DNA from: Duodenibacillus sp964509205
Lineage (GTDB): Bacteria > Pseudomonadota > Gammaproteobacteria > Burkholderiales > Burkholderiaceae_F
Direction: 5' to 3'
NCBI GenBank assembly: GCA_964509205.1
Contig: CAZDVW010000016.1
Coordinates: 1 to 37,632 of the forward strand
Length of the DNA stretch: 37,632 nucleotides
Part shown: in pieces, positions 1 through 9,309 of the stretch
Layout: each line of letters begins with the position of its first letter
Position numbering within the stretch: position 1 is the first letter of the stretch
The notes under the pieces: model-generated
Database searches by the model: none
Told to the model about the DNA's origin: nothing
The model's input: the letters and a program-made list of their open reading frames with translations, nothing else
Program-made: the position numbers and the translations under genes

Positions 1-60
1 GTAATTAGGGCTTGTTTTTCGAGATTCGAAATTCCGCATCTGCGTCCCTGTTCCAATGCG

Positions 61-2382
61 CTACGAGATTTTTTCAAGCCGCGCAATCCGCAACATCAAC
101 TCCTTATTGCCGATGCCGAATCGAATCCAAACCGTCGCATCCGACTCGCTTTGCGCATTGACGAGTCTTAATACGGTTCCGACGCCGAATTTGGCATGCC
201 GAACCTTATCGCCGGGGCTGAGCCCCCACGGATTCTCTTCTTTGATCGGCCTCGGAATCTGGCTGTATCTTGAAAACGACTCTTCCGACCGAGAACGCGA
301 ACCGTACCCGGCAGAGCCAGAGAACCCGCCGGTTCGCGAATCGATTCCCCTCCTGACATAGTCAGAGGCGCTTCGGGGCGTTCCAAAACCAGATTGCACG
401 GTACTGCGCATAGAATCGAACCGGCTTCGAATCCGAACTGTCTCCGAATCGGGTATCTCCTTGATAAAAGGCGAAGCGCCGGCAGGACGTCGGTTTCCGT
501 AGAGCATGCGTTCTTCACACCAACTGATGCGCAGGTGTTTTCTGGCTCTCGTCATGGCAACATACAAAAGACGTCTTTCTTCGTTTTCCGAGCGAACCAC
601 ATCCTCGTGTTCTTTCGGAGGATGAGGAAACAGACCCTTTTCCAGTCCGCTTAAAAAGACGGTATCAAATTCGAGTCCCTTACTCGCATGCACCGTCATA
701 AGTTGTACGGCATCGAGCGTCGTACTCTCGCTCTTGTCATCGCTTTCGAGCACGGCTTGGGCAATAAAACCATCAAGCGGCGACATCTCGCCGCCGGGAG
801 CAACCGTCAATGCGCTTTGTTCCTGCTCAATATCGTTTTCTTGACAGTAGTTCGAGGCCGCGCTCACCAGTTCCGAGAGGTTTTCCAGTCGAATGTCTTT
901 ATCCGGCTGTTTGGAATAGTGGTTCTTTAGCCCAGAGGCGTCGATAACATCAGAAACCACTTTGGCCAAGCCGCTTCCCTCGCACTGCTTTCGCATGGTT
1001 TCAATTAACTGAACAAAATGACCGGCTCGAGAAAAAGCGGCTTCGCCGGGCGTTTGCAAAGCACTCGTCAAAGCCTCCCACAAACTGACATTCATTGCCC
1101 GAGCACGTTGCGACAGTTTTTCCATCGTCGCACTTCCGATTCCGCGCGGCGGCTGATTGATCACTCGTTGCAAACTCACGTCATCGGGCTTGACAAGAAG
1201 ACGCAGATAAGCCGTGACGTCTTTGATTTCCTGTCGATCAAAGAACCGAAGACCGCCGTAAATGCGGTACGGCATGCTGTTGGCCGTCAGATATTGTTCA
1301 ATGACGCGCGACTGGGAGTTGTTCCTGTACAAAACGGCAAAATCTGAATACCGAGCACCCGAACGACGGCGATTCATAATCTCCTGAACGATGCTCCAAG
1401 CCTCCTCCCTGTCGTCTCCGGCATGGTAAAGACCGATCGGCTCCCCCTTTCCGGCACTTGTCCACAGGCTTTTTCCCATTCGATCTTGATTGAACGAAAT
1501 CACCGCATTGGCCGCATCCAAAATATGCGAGGTGGAGCGGTAGTTTTGCTCAAGCTTCACAATGTGAGACACCCCGTACTCACGCACAAAGTCAGCCATG
1601 TTGCCGACTCGTGCTCCGCGAAAGGCATAAATGGACTGGTCATCGTCGCCGACGCAAAACACCGCACTCTCTTTGGAACCGGGCGCACAAAGCGCCTTGA
1701 TCCATCGGTACTGCAACGCATTCGTATCTTGAAACTCATCGATCAAAATAAACTTAAACCGTTGCGCATAATGCTCGCGAATTTCTTGATTCTTCTCGAG
1801 CAATTCCAAACTCGATAAAAGAAGTTCTGCAAAATCGACCAGCCCCTCTCTGCGGCAGCGCATCTCATAGGCCGCATAAATGCCTTGAGCCGCTCCCGGC
1901 TTGTCACCGGCAGACATGTCTGAGGCGCGAAGTCCCCTTTCCTTGGCGTGATTGATGGCCGACTGGAATGCTTTCGGATCATTGTCATCCGTGTTGATTC
2001 CCGCCTCTTTCATAATCCGCTTAATCAAGGAAAGCTGATCGGACTGATCAATGATTTGAAATGTCTTCGGCAGTCCGACGTCTTGAGCATGAGCTCTTAA
2101 AAGCCGATGGGCGATTCCGTGGAATGTCCCGACCCACATGCTGTTGACGTCTGCGCTCAACATAGCTTCCAAGCGCGTTTTCATCTCACGGGCCGCCTTA
2201 TTTGTAAACGTCACCGCCAAAATTTCCCACGGAGCAGCCCTGCCCTGGGACAAAAGCCAGGCGATGCGAGTCGTCAGAACACGCGTCTTTCCCGAGCCAG
2301 CACCGGCCAAAATCAGGGCGTGCTCATTCGGCAGTTCAACGGCTTCCCGCTGCTTCGGATTTAAGGAATCAAGAAAATCCAT
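61..2382 (-). CDS. uvrD: UvrD/PcrA-type superfamily 1 DNA helicase
   Basis: This is a 3'-5' DNA helicase acting in nucleotide excision repair, mismatch repair and clearing of stalled complexes. The 773-residue protein has the full SF1A set: Walker A GAGSGKT (27-33), Walker B DEFQDT (216-221), the VGDDDQSIYAFRG motif near 245-257, QNYRS, TVHASKGLEFD and the final arginine-finger motif LLYVAMTRARK. The C-terminus holds the short Tudor-like module typical of UvrD/PcrA (VRHAKFGVGTV). It is slightly longer than E. coli UvrD (720 aa), mostly through a Ser/Arg/Gly-rich linker before that module. UvrD/PcrA is preferred over Rep because of this C-terminal module. It diverges from leuS across a 176-nt gap. 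The stop codon is TAG at 61-63. The first 60 nt of the window show no gene. Confidence 0.95.
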   Translation of the reverse strand: MDFLDSLNPKQREAVELPNEHALILAGAGSGKTRVLTTRIAWLLSQGRAAPWEILAVTFTNKAAREMKTRLEAMLSADVNSMWVGTFHGIAHRLLRAHAQDVGLPKTFQIIDQSDQLSLIKRIMKEAGINTDDNDPKAFQSAINHAKERGLRASDMSAGDKPGAAQGIYAAYEMRCRREGLVDFAELLLSSLELLEKNQEIREHYAQRFKFILIDEFQDTNALQYRWIKALCAPGSKESAVFCVGDDDQSIYAFRGARVGNMADFVREYGVSHIVKLEQNYRSTSHILDAANAVISFNQDRMGKSLWTSAGKGEPIGLYHAGDDREEAWSIVQEIMNRRRSGARYSDFAVLYRNNSQSRVIEQYLTANSMPYRIYGGLRFFDRQEIKDVTAYLRLLVKPDDVSLQRVINQPPRGIGSATMEKLSQRARAMNVSLWEALTSALQTPGEAAFSRAGHFVQLIETMRKQCEGSGLAKVVSDVIDASGLKNHYSKQPDKDIRLENLSELVSAASNYCQENDIEQEQSALTVAPGGEMSPLDGFIAQAVLESDDKSESTTLDAVQLMTVHASKGLEFDTVFLSGLEKGLFPHPPKEHEDVVRSENEERRLLYVAMTRARKHLRISWCEERMLYGNRRPAGASPFIKEIPDSETVRIRSRFDSMRSTVQSGFGTPRSASDYVRRGIDSRTGGFSGSAGYGSRSRSEESFSRYSQIPRPIKEENPWGLSPGDKVRHAKFGVGTVLRLVNAQSESDATVWIRFGIGNKELMLRIARLEKIS

Positions 2383-2558
2383 ATCTCATCACTCAAGTCA
2401 AAGTGCGTCGGATTTTACCTGCCTCCGGTTAGAAAAAAATGGAAGGAGAATCGCTCAGTCTGTCAAAAGCTACGACATATTGCCTAGGACGACTGAACGA
2501 ATGCGGAATATACTTGACCCTTTCTAATTTTTTAGTTCTTCTTTCAAGATTACGCATC
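2383..2558. promoter_or_regulatory. Divergent uvrD / leuS upstream region
   Basis: This 176-nt region lies between two divergent starts. A TATACT box around 2510 on the plus strand could serve leuS, but no good -35 hexamer sits 16-18 nt before it. On the minus strand a TAAAAT box lies upstream of uvrD. Neither promoter is strong by eye. The leuS start has no clear Shine-Dalgarno sequence. Confidence 0.3.
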
Positions 2559-5198
2559 ATGCGCGAGACATATTCACCGCAGGAAATTGAATCCTCTGTA
2601 CAAGCAGAGTGGCAGAAAAAAGACGTTTACCGCGCTGTCGAGCACGCCCTCGACAACGAAGGCAAAGAAAAGCCGAAGTACTACGTCTGCTCCATGTTGC
2701 CCTACCCATCCGGAAAACTCCATATGGGACATGTGCGCAACTACACGCTCAATGACGTTCTGTATCGCTATCGCCGAATGAACGGCTATAACGTCATGAC
2801 TCCGATGGGATGGGATTCCTTCGGATTGCCGGCAGAAAACGCCGCGCTCAGCAAGAAAGTTCTTCCCTCGCAGTGGACGTACAACAACATCGCCGATATG
2901 AAGGCTCAGATGAAACCGCTGGGTCTTGCTTTTGACTGGTCGCGCGAAGTCACGACTTGCAAGCCGGATTATTACCGCTGGAACCAGTGGATCTTTCTGA
3001 AGATGCTGGAGCGAGGAATCGCTTACCGCAAAACGCAGATTGTGAACTGGGATCCGGTGGACAAGACCGTTCTGGCCAATGAACAGGTCATTGACGGCAA
3101 AGGCTGGCGTTCGGGCGCTAAGGTTGAAAAGCGCGAAATTCCCGGTTACTACCTCGGAATTACGCAATACGCCGAAGAATTGCTCGCAGACCTCGACAAA
3201 CTGACGGGATGGCCCGATCAGGTTCGCCGCATGCAACGCCATTGGATCGGAAAGAGTACCGGCGTTACGCTTTCTTTCCCCTATGAGCTCGACGGAGAAA
3301 AGAAACTTCTGAGCGTCTACACGACGCGCGCCGATACGCTCATGGGAGTCACGTTCGTGGCAATTGCCGCCGAACACCCGATCGCCAAACGTCTTTCTGA
3401 AAACAGAGCCGATCTTCAAGCCTTCTGCGATGAATGCGCAAAGGGTTCTGTCTCCGAAGCCGACATGGCCACTATGGAAAAGAAAGGTGTTCCAACCGGC
3501 TTTTACGTCACGCATCCTCTGACGGGCGAACCCATCGAGGTTTGGATCGGCAACTACGTGCTCATGAGTTACGGCGAAGGCGCCGTTATGGGCGTTCCCG
3601 CTCACGATGAACGTGATTTCGCCTTTGCAAAGAAATTTGGTATCAAAATCATTCAAACTTGCCAAGTCGAGGGAGAAACCTTCAGCGACGACGCCTGGCA
3701 GGAATGGTACGGCGACAAGACGCGGCCGCTCACGCTCGTGAATTCCGGCAAATTCAACGGCCTCGGTCTGCATGAGGCCATCGACGCGATTGCCGATGAG
3801 CTGGCTAAAAAAGGCCTCGGACACAAACAAACACAGTACCGCCTGCGCGACTGGGGCATCTCACGGCAGCGTTACTGGGGAACGCCGATTCCGATCATTC
3901 ACTGCCCGAAGTGTGGCCCCGTCCCCGTTCCGGAAAAAGATCTTCCCGTAATCCTTCCCGAAACGTTGGTTCCGGACGGTTCCGGCAATCCTCTGACCAA
4001 ATGTGAAGAGTTCCTGCGTTGCACTTGCCCGAAGTGCGGCGCTGAGTCAAGGCGTGAAACTGACACAATGGACACGTTTGTTGACAGTTCGTGGTACTAC
4101 ATGCGTTATTGCTCACCCGACTGTGATACGGCCATGGTCGATGAGCGCAACGACTTCTGGAGTCCGATGGATCAGTACATCGGCGGCATTGAACACGCTG
4201 TCTTGCACCTGCTGTATGCCCGCTTCTGGACAAAGGTGATGCGCGATCTCGGATTGGTGAAGTTCGATGAACCCTTCACACGGCTCTTCACACAAGGCAT
4301 GCTGACGGCCGAGTGCTTCTACCGCGATCTTCCCGATGGTCATAAACGGTGGTACTACCCGAATGAAATCACCATCGAATACGACGAAAAGGGTCGTCCT
4401 TCTCGCGTCGTGGCAAACGATGACGGTCAGCCCGTTATCTCCGGCGGCATTGAGAAGATGAGTAAGAGCAAAAACAATGTCGTGGAACCGGGCGACATCA
4501 TCAAGAAGTTCGGGGCTGACACGGCTCGCACATTCGTGATGTTTGCCGGCCCCCCTGATCAGTCCGCCGCTTGGTCCAATTCGGGAGCCGAAGGAACGTA
4601 TCGCTTCCTGCGGCGCGTCTGGACCTGGGCCTATTCTCACCGCGAGATGCTGACTCCGAGTGCGCAACTCGGCGATTTTGCAGGCGCAAGCCATGCCGTT
4701 AAAGAATTCCGCCGCAACATCTATCTGAATCTGAAACAGGCAGAAGCCGATTTCGATCGGATGCAGTACAACACGGTTGTCTCTGCCACGATGAAGATGA
4801 TGAATCTGATTGAGGGATTCGAGGCAAACGACGAGCTTGGAAAACGTGCCCTTTCAGAATGCTTCGGCATTCTCATCCGCACGCTCTATCCGCTCGCACC
4901 GCACATCACAACCGCTGTGTGGAATGAGCTCGGTTATGCGACCGCTTTCGGAACCGATCTTCTGGACGCCCCGTGGCCGACAATTGATGAGAAAGCGCTC
5001 GTCGCCGATGAGGTGAAGCTGGTCGTTCAAGTCAACGGAAAACTGCGCGGACAGATTCTTGTCGCAGCCGACGCGGACAAGGCCACCATCGAAGCCGCTG
5101 CCCTTGCCTCGGCAGATGTCAAACGGTTTGTCGGAACAATGACGGTTCATAAGTTCATTCTGGTTCCCGGAAAACTCGTCAACATCGTCGCTCGTTGA
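2559..5198 (+). CDS. leuS: Leucyl-tRNA synthetase
   Basis: It charges tRNA-Leu with leucine in the cytoplasm. The ATG at 2559 gives 879 residues and aligns with the family N-terminus (MRETYSPQEIE, compare E. coli MQEQYRPEEIE). The frame stays open 40 codons upstream, but that stretch does not resemble LeuS. Class I signatures are HMGH (55-58) and KMSKS (in EKMSKSKNN). The CP1 editing domain has the TTRADT threonine motif and the GVPAHDERD aspartate motif. A zinc-binding insert has two CPKCG pairs. The last about 200 residues form the anticodon-binding and C-terminal domains. In many beta-proteobacteria lptE and holA follow leuS; here a terminator and an autotransporter on the other strand follow instead. 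Confidence 0.97.
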   Translation: MRETYSPQEIESSVQAEWQKKDVYRAVEHALDNEGKEKPKYYVCSMLPYPSGKLHMGHVRNYTLNDVLYRYRRMNGYNVMTPMGWDSFGLPAENAALSKKVLPSQWTYNNIADMKAQMKPLGLAFDWSREVTTCKPDYYRWNQWIFLKMLERGIAYRKTQIVNWDPVDKTVLANEQVIDGKGWRSGAKVEKREIPGYYLGITQYAEELLADLDKLTGWPDQVRRMQRHWIGKSTGVTLSFPYELDGEKKLLSVYTTRADTLMGVTFVAIAAEHPIAKRLSENRADLQAFCDECAKGSVSEADMATMEKKGVPTGFYVTHPLTGEPIEVWIGNYVLMSYGEGAVMGVPAHDERDFAFAKKFGIKIIQTCQVEGETFSDDAWQEWYGDKTRPLTLVNSGKFNGLGLHEAIDAIADELAKKGLGHKQTQYRLRDWGISRQRYWGTPIPIIHCPKCGPVPVPEKDLPVILPETLVPDGSGNPLTKCEEFLRCTCPKCGAESRRETDTMDTFVDSSWYYMRYCSPDCDTAMVDERNDFWSPMDQYIGGIEHAVLHLLYARFWTKVMRDLGLVKFDEPFTRLFTQGMLTAECFYRDLPDGHKRWYYPNEITIEYDEKGRPSRVVANDDGQPVISGGIEKMSKSKNNVVEPGDIIKKFGADTARTFVMFAGPPDQSAAWSNSGAEGTYRFLRRVWTWAYSHREMLTPSAQLGDFAGASHAVKEFRRNIYLNLKQAEADFDRMQYNTVVSATMKMMNLIEGFEANDELGKRALSECFGILIRTLYPLAPHITTAVWNELGYATAFGTDLLDAPWPTIDEKALVADEVKLVVQVNGKLRGQILVAADADKATIEAAALASADVKRFVGTMTVHKFILVPGKLVNIVAR

Positions 5199-5220
5199 TT
5201 TTTACGTTCACCGTTGAAAC

Positions 5221-5255
5221 AAACGCCGCAAAATCTTCGTTTTGCGGCGTTTTTC
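5221..5255 (+). terminator. Intrinsic terminator after leuS, probably bidirectional
   Basis: A perfect 12-bp stem (5222-5233 with 5240-5251, core CGCCGCAAAA) has a 6-nt loop and runs into TTTTT on the plus strand. It lies 23 nt after the leuS stop. On the minus strand it follows the autotransporter stop and leads into a weaker T-rich stretch, so it may serve both convergent genes. Confidence 0.85.
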
Positions 5256-5271
5256 TTAGGCAGCCAATCCG

Positions 5272-7674
5272 CTACCAATTTTCCCGATACTCAAACTTCA
5301 CATAAGCGGCTCTCTCTGAGCCGTTTGCCCGTTCATAACCGGCCTTTAAATTTAACTGCCAATCCTCAAGAGCCGTCTTGCCCGTATCCTTTTCGCCGAA
5401 GCCGAAAATCCCGCCTTCCATCACGGGAACTTCGCGCGAGGATGCGATATTCACGGACGCTTCAGCCCGCACAGACCATGTTGCCGTTGAGCGAAAACTC
5501 GCATGATCCGCCATGCAATCAACCGCGGCCAACGAACTTGAAACCTTCCAGTTTTTATCCCCGAAGGCAGCCTTTCCCATGAGAGAAAAACTCGGTCGAA
5601 CGGCATAGTCCCAAACAGACAATTGCGTATCCGCAGAAATGCCGGCCAAAACATTGCCCCAAATTCGCTTTTTCGACTGCGTCTTGAAACCAACGCCGTC
5701 ATGACCTCCGAAAAGACTTGTATCCCGAACCTCTCCATCGGTTGCTTTTGCATAAAAGCCGTCGATTCCCACCCAGGGAGTCCAAACACCGTTCTCCCCG
5801 CATCGGGTACTCAGGCGAGCCCCGATGCTGCCGATCGTCATTTTCGGCTCCGTTTTGATGCGGTGTTCAACCCCGATTTTTTTCGCTGTCATCTCAGCCC
5901 TGCCCGCAGAGACACCTAGGCGCAAAGCACTGGTCTCAGAAATCCGATTCTCAAGAACAGCGCTCACCGCAGCCATCGACGCGTCCCCATTCACTCCTCC
6001 CGAAAGATGCCGCGTGCTTGAATTCGTCTTTGTTCCCGAGAGCGCACCGGACACGACCCACGATTCATTTAAAACAGCATCGGCTCCCAGAGAAACCGTC
6101 GAAGAGTCTCCGCGAAGCAGTGCATTGGGAACACGTCGTTTCTCGGTGGAAGCCGAAACCCACCAATGTGTGTCATTTGCCGTGCGCTCAATGGCTCTGT
6201 CAAGCATGTTTTCATGCACGGCATCAAATGCCCTTTCAGCAAGGATGATCGTTCCGGAAGAAAACGGCAGAAAGACCGAAGAATCCACAAAGTCCGCAAA
6301 CGCCTGATCTCCGACATTGGCGTCACTGATGGCAGCGCGAAGAAGTTCAATGCCCGGAGCCGTCGCCGTGGCGGCATAAAGTCCGCGCTCGGCCTCTTCG
6401 ACGCAGTGAACCGCTTTCAGGCCCGGCGTGTCCTTCATCCAGCGTCGTTCGATCATGAGAGTCGAATCCCCTCTTCTGACCTGTGCTCGGCCTAAGAGGG
6501 TTCCGGCAAAACTGACATAGGCCGGATCCCAGTCAATTCCGAGATCGGTGTTCGTTCCGTCCCAGCCGTAAATCACCAATTCGGCTCCGGGAAGAGCCGT
6601 CACCGACACGGCTTCTCCTGACGGGGCGGAGGCAACAGTTTCATTGAAAAGCAAAATCCATCGGGCATCGCTTCCCAACACAACCGAAGGAAAGTTCGTC
6701 GTCACTGTCCCGGCTTCGCCGATCAACGCCGAAAATGATTCGGCATTCCCGTTGACGGAAAGTCTCGAACGATTACTCAAAAGAGTCGGCCGGTCGCTGC
6801 CGCGCGCTTCAATGACATTGCCCAAAGCCGTCACAATCGCTCTTTGTGAATCAAACAATGTCGTCGCCTCAGGGCAAACATCACCCCAAACCAATGTGCC
6901 CTGGTTCAAAACATGCACTGTGCCGCCGGTTCTGCCGCCGGAAACCGTCAGTTCCTTGGCCTGCACAATGGCCTGATGTCCATTGCCGCAAATATTGAGC
7001 CTTCCGGACGAAGCATCGAGCGTTTCAATTTGAAAAAAGGTTCTGCGCGGAAGGTCGGAATTGTTTTGGATAACAACGGCCGCATCGTCGAACAAGTCCA
7101 TTTCTTTTATGGTGCCTTGCCCTTCAAGCGTGGCATCAACCGCTGAAAACTGAACATATCCGTTGGCAAAATCAACATCACCAATGACGGAAACAGTCGG
7201 GCGATCGAGAGCCCCGACGCCGTCAAACGAAAGCAAACCGGAAACGCCGTCATTCTCTTTGACGGCTGTCGCGGCCTCAATCACAGTGCTGCAATTCGTC
7301 CGAAAAGTGGCACCGTCTTCCAAAAACAGAAGTCCCGTGTTTTCGGCCTGAACGGCAATACGCTGAAGCCTCAGAGCAACGGAATGGTCGTCTCGGTCAC
7401 GCCCCGTAAATCCGTCGCTGTAAAAATCGTCAGGGCTTGAAAGAAACTTGACCTCATAGGCTGCTTTGTCCGGTCTTGAATTTTGAATAACCAGCGAAAA
7501 CTCCGCATCTGCTTCCCACGGAGAATGCTGGTCAATTGCATCAAGAACGGCCGCATAGTCTGCCGCAGAGTCCCCTGCCGTCAGATTGACTTCTCGAACC
7601 TGTGCCGACGCCGCCTGAGACCCCCATCCGGCCATTCCCATCGCCAGCAACAGCGGAACAATTTGCTTTTTCAT
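5272..7674 (-). CDS. Autotransporter (type Va) with C-terminal beta-barrel
   Basis: This is a secreted or surface-displayed outer-membrane protein of 800 residues. A signal peptide (MKK, hydrophobic core, then ASA before Gln25) predicts cleavage after residue 24. Residues 25 to about 490 form the passenger, rich in Gly, Val, Thr and Asn repeats that suggest a beta-helix. Residues about 500-800 match an autotransporter barrel: alternating amphipathic strands and a C-terminal aromatic (ends ENW, as a Bam-recognition residue). The passenger has four Cys and the barrel two, which is unusual for this class. No protease, lipase or RGD-type motif was seen, so the passenger function is unknown. An AAAGGA ribosome site precedes the ATG. 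It stands alone between leuS and an antiporter gene, with no promoter visible by eye. Confidence 0.85.
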   Translation of the reverse strand: MKKQIVPLLLAMGMAGWGSQAASAQVREVNLTAGDSAADYAAVLDAIDQHSPWEADAEFSLVIQNSRPDKAAYEVKFLSSPDDFYSDGFTGRDRDDHSVALRLQRIAVQAENTGLLFLEDGATFRTNCSTVIEAATAVKENDGVSGLLSFDGVGALDRPTVSVIGDVDFANGYVQFSAVDATLEGQGTIKEMDLFDDAAVVIQNNSDLPRRTFFQIETLDASSGRLNICGNGHQAIVQAKELTVSGGRTGGTVHVLNQGTLVWGDVCPEATTLFDSQRAIVTALGNVIEARGSDRPTLLSNRSRLSVNGNAESFSALIGEAGTVTTNFPSVVLGSDARWILLFNETVASAPSGEAVSVTALPGAELVIYGWDGTNTDLGIDWDPAYVSFAGTLLGRAQVRRGDSTLMIERRWMKDTPGLKAVHCVEEAERGLYAATATAPGIELLRAAISDANVGDQAFADFVDSSVFLPFSSGTIILAERAFDAVHENMLDRAIERTANDTHWWVSASTEKRRVPNALLRGDSSTVSLGADAVLNESWVVSGALSGTKTNSSTRHLSGGVNGDASMAAVSAVLENRISETSALRLGVSAGRAEMTAKKIGVEHRIKTEPKMTIGSIGARLSTRCGENGVWTPWVGIDGFYAKATDGEVRDTSLFGGHDGVGFKTQSKKRIWGNVLAGISADTQLSVWDYAVRPSFSLMGKAAFGDKNWKVSSSLAAVDCMADHASFRSTATWSVRAEASVNIASSREVPVMEGGIFGFGEKDTGKTALEDWQLNLKAGYERANGSERAAYVKFEYRENW

Positions 7675-7762
7675 CGTAATGCATCCTTTTAAAGAGGGAG
7701 GCCCTGCAACAACGCCACGCTGTTTGCCGTTCCTTCTCTCAATTCACAGCTTGAAAACACCT

Positions 7763-7795
7763 AAAAAAAACCGCCGAACAAATTTGTCCGACGGT
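7763..7795 (-). terminator. Intrinsic terminator after the antiporter gene
   Basis: Read on the minus strand, a 13-bp stem (left arm ACCGTCGGACAAA, two G-U wobbles) ends in eight T residues (plus-strand A run 7763-7770). The mismatches on the plus strand become wobbles on the minus strand, so it is oriented for the 7820-9232 gene. Confidence 0.85.
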
Positions 7796-7819
7796 CTGCT
7801 TCCTCAATAAAAAGAAGTC

Positions 7820-9232
7820 TTACACAAACAGCCAGACAACCAATGCAAACGTCGGGCAAAGAATCCCGACTGACCAAACCATGTAACCGAAAAAGCTCGG
7901 CATCTTAAATCCGCGCTGACGAACGATCGAAACCGTCATCAGATTGGGGGCATTTCCGATGTAAGAGAGAGCGCCCATAAAGACGGCACCCATCGAAATC
8001 GCCATCAAGGTTTCCGAATGAACCGTCATCAGCGTCGCCGCATCACCGCCTGCGAGATTAAAGAAGGCCAAATACGTCGGAGCATTATCCAAGAAAGCAG
8101 ACAAAGACCCCGTCAGCCAGAAAAACATGGCATTGTCCAACTGTCCTTGTTCGTTGGTCACGAGGGCAACCAAAGGCGCAAACACGCCGTCAGATCCCGC
8201 ACGCAGCATTTCAAGAACAGGAACAATGCAGACGAAAATTCCGAAAAAGAGTTTGGCGATTTCCTTGATCGGTTCAAAGTTAAAGTGATTAACCTCATGA
8301 ACCCTCTCAGGGGTCGTAAAGTAACTTGCTGCCGCCAAAGCAATAAAGCAGAAATCGCGCACAAGCCCCTGCAAAGGAAGGTGGACGCCAAGGACTTCCA
8401 TTTCAATGCCGGGCTTCCAAATACCGCTCATCAAGACGGCTGCCACCATGCCGACCAAATAAAGCAGGTTAACGGATCCTTCCACTTTAAAAGGGACACG
8501 CTCTTCGACATGGGCGACAAACGAATGTTCCTTGTTCTTTTCAATTCGGTAGAAATATTCATCAATGCCGATATAAACGGCAATGAGAATGGCAAGCGTC
8601 ACCACCCAGGGCAAAGCGAGGAATTTAAGGGTCCAAAAGAAATCCACGCCGCGAAGAAAACCGAGAAACAGAGGCGGATCTCCGAGCGGGGTCAGGCATC
8701 CTCCGATATTGGCCACAATGAAGATAAAGAAAATGAACGTATGAACAGCGTGCCGACGCCCCAAATTGGCGTGGATCAGGGGGCGAATCAAAAGCATCGC
8801 CGCTCCGGTGGTTCCCATCAGGTTGGCCAGCAATGCCCCCACTGCCAGAAATCCGGCATTAAAGATCGGACGCCCGGCAAAACTGCTTCGAATGTGGATG
8901 CCGCCGGCAATGATGTAAAGAGCGCCGACGAAAAGAAGAAAGGGGATGTAATCGCCGAGCAATGCATGCGCTATTTCCGTAACGGCAACACTCGCATCAA
9001 ACAGACAGAGCATCGGAACGGCGCACATTAAGGCCCAAAAAACAGCAACCTTGCCGTAATGGTGATGCCAGAAATTCGGAACAATCATCGGGCAAAGCGC
9101 CAAACTCAGAAGAATCCCGGCAAAAGGAACCGCCCAAAGAATGGAAAGTTCCGCTCCGTTTATCGACGAGGCAAAGGAAACAGCGGGAACAAACCCCGCC
9201 ATCAACACGGCAAGCGTGCGAGTGATACTCAT
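7820..9232 (-). CDS. Sodium:proton antiporter-like protein (NhaD/ArsB ion transporter superfamily)
   Basis: This 470-residue inner-membrane protein has about 11-12 hydrophobic segments and is predicted to exchange Na+ (or a similar ion) for protons. Supporting features are the repeated ion-transporter signatures: the segment around MGTTGAAMLLIRPL, the re-entrant region GGCLTPLGDPPLFLGF, and a C-terminal half-repeat with LDNAPTYLAFFNLAGG and GNAPNLM. The N-terminus ending ASSINGAELS could be a cleavable or uncleaved signal segment. The start is supported by AGGGAGG about 6 nt before the ATG. The gene is single, with a strong promoter at 9282-9309 and its own terminator. Substrate cannot be fixed from sequence; citrate or arsenite transport are less likely alternatives. 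Confidence 0.8.
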   Translation of the reverse strand: MSITRTLAVLMAGFVPAVSFASSINGAELSILWAVPFAGILLSLALCPMIVPNFWHHHYGKVAVFWALMCAVPMLCLFDASVAVTEIAHALLGDYIPFLLFVGALYIIAGGIHIRSSFAGRPIFNAGFLAVGALLANLMGTTGAAMLLIRPLIHANLGRRHAVHTFIFFIFIVANIGGCLTPLGDPPLFLGFLRGVDFFWTLKFLALPWVVTLAILIAVYIGIDEYFYRIEKNKEHSFVAHVEERVPFKVEGSVNLLYLVGMVAAVLMSGIWKPGIEMEVLGVHLPLQGLVRDFCFIALAAASYFTTPERVHEVNHFNFEPIKEIAKLFFGIFVCIVPVLEMLRAGSDGVFAPLVALVTNEQGQLDNAMFFWLTGSLSAFLDNAPTYLAFFNLAGGDAATLMTVHSETLMAISMGAVFMGALSYIGNAPNLMTVSIVRQRGFKMPSFFGYMVWSVGILCPTFALVVWLFV

Positions 9233-9281
9233 GCTTTCCTCCCTGTAAGGAAAATTTCAACTTCCTTCACCCTGGTTTTTG

Positions 9282-9309
9282 ATTGTAACAAAGAGTTACA
9301 TGCTGTCAA
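9282..9309 (-). promoter_or_regulatory. Near-consensus sigma-70 promoter with embedded operator dyad, for the antiporter gene
   Basis: On the minus strand TTGACA (9309-9304) and TACAAT (9287-9282) are separated by 16 nt. The spacer and -10 overlap a perfect dyad TGTAAC-N5-GTTACA (9284-9300), placed where a repressor would block RNA polymerase. Just upstream lies a near-palindromic tract of six A then seven T flanked by TTTG and CAAA (9315-9335), a likely DNA bend. Confidence 0.7.

Noticed and set aside
2439..2558. 40-residue N-terminal extension of LeuS
   Set aside because: Not homologous to LeuS N-termini, and the family start matches the ATG at 2559.
2574..3830. Long minus-strand open frame (418 codons) opposite leuS
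   Set aside because: It is fully contained in leuS, which has all family motifs; the complement of a conserved gene often stays open, and the translation shows no domain.
8018..9031. Plus-strand open frame rich in Lys, Arg, Asn and Gln opposite the antiporter
   Set aside because: Composition is what the complement of hydrophobic membrane codons gives; it is not a gene.
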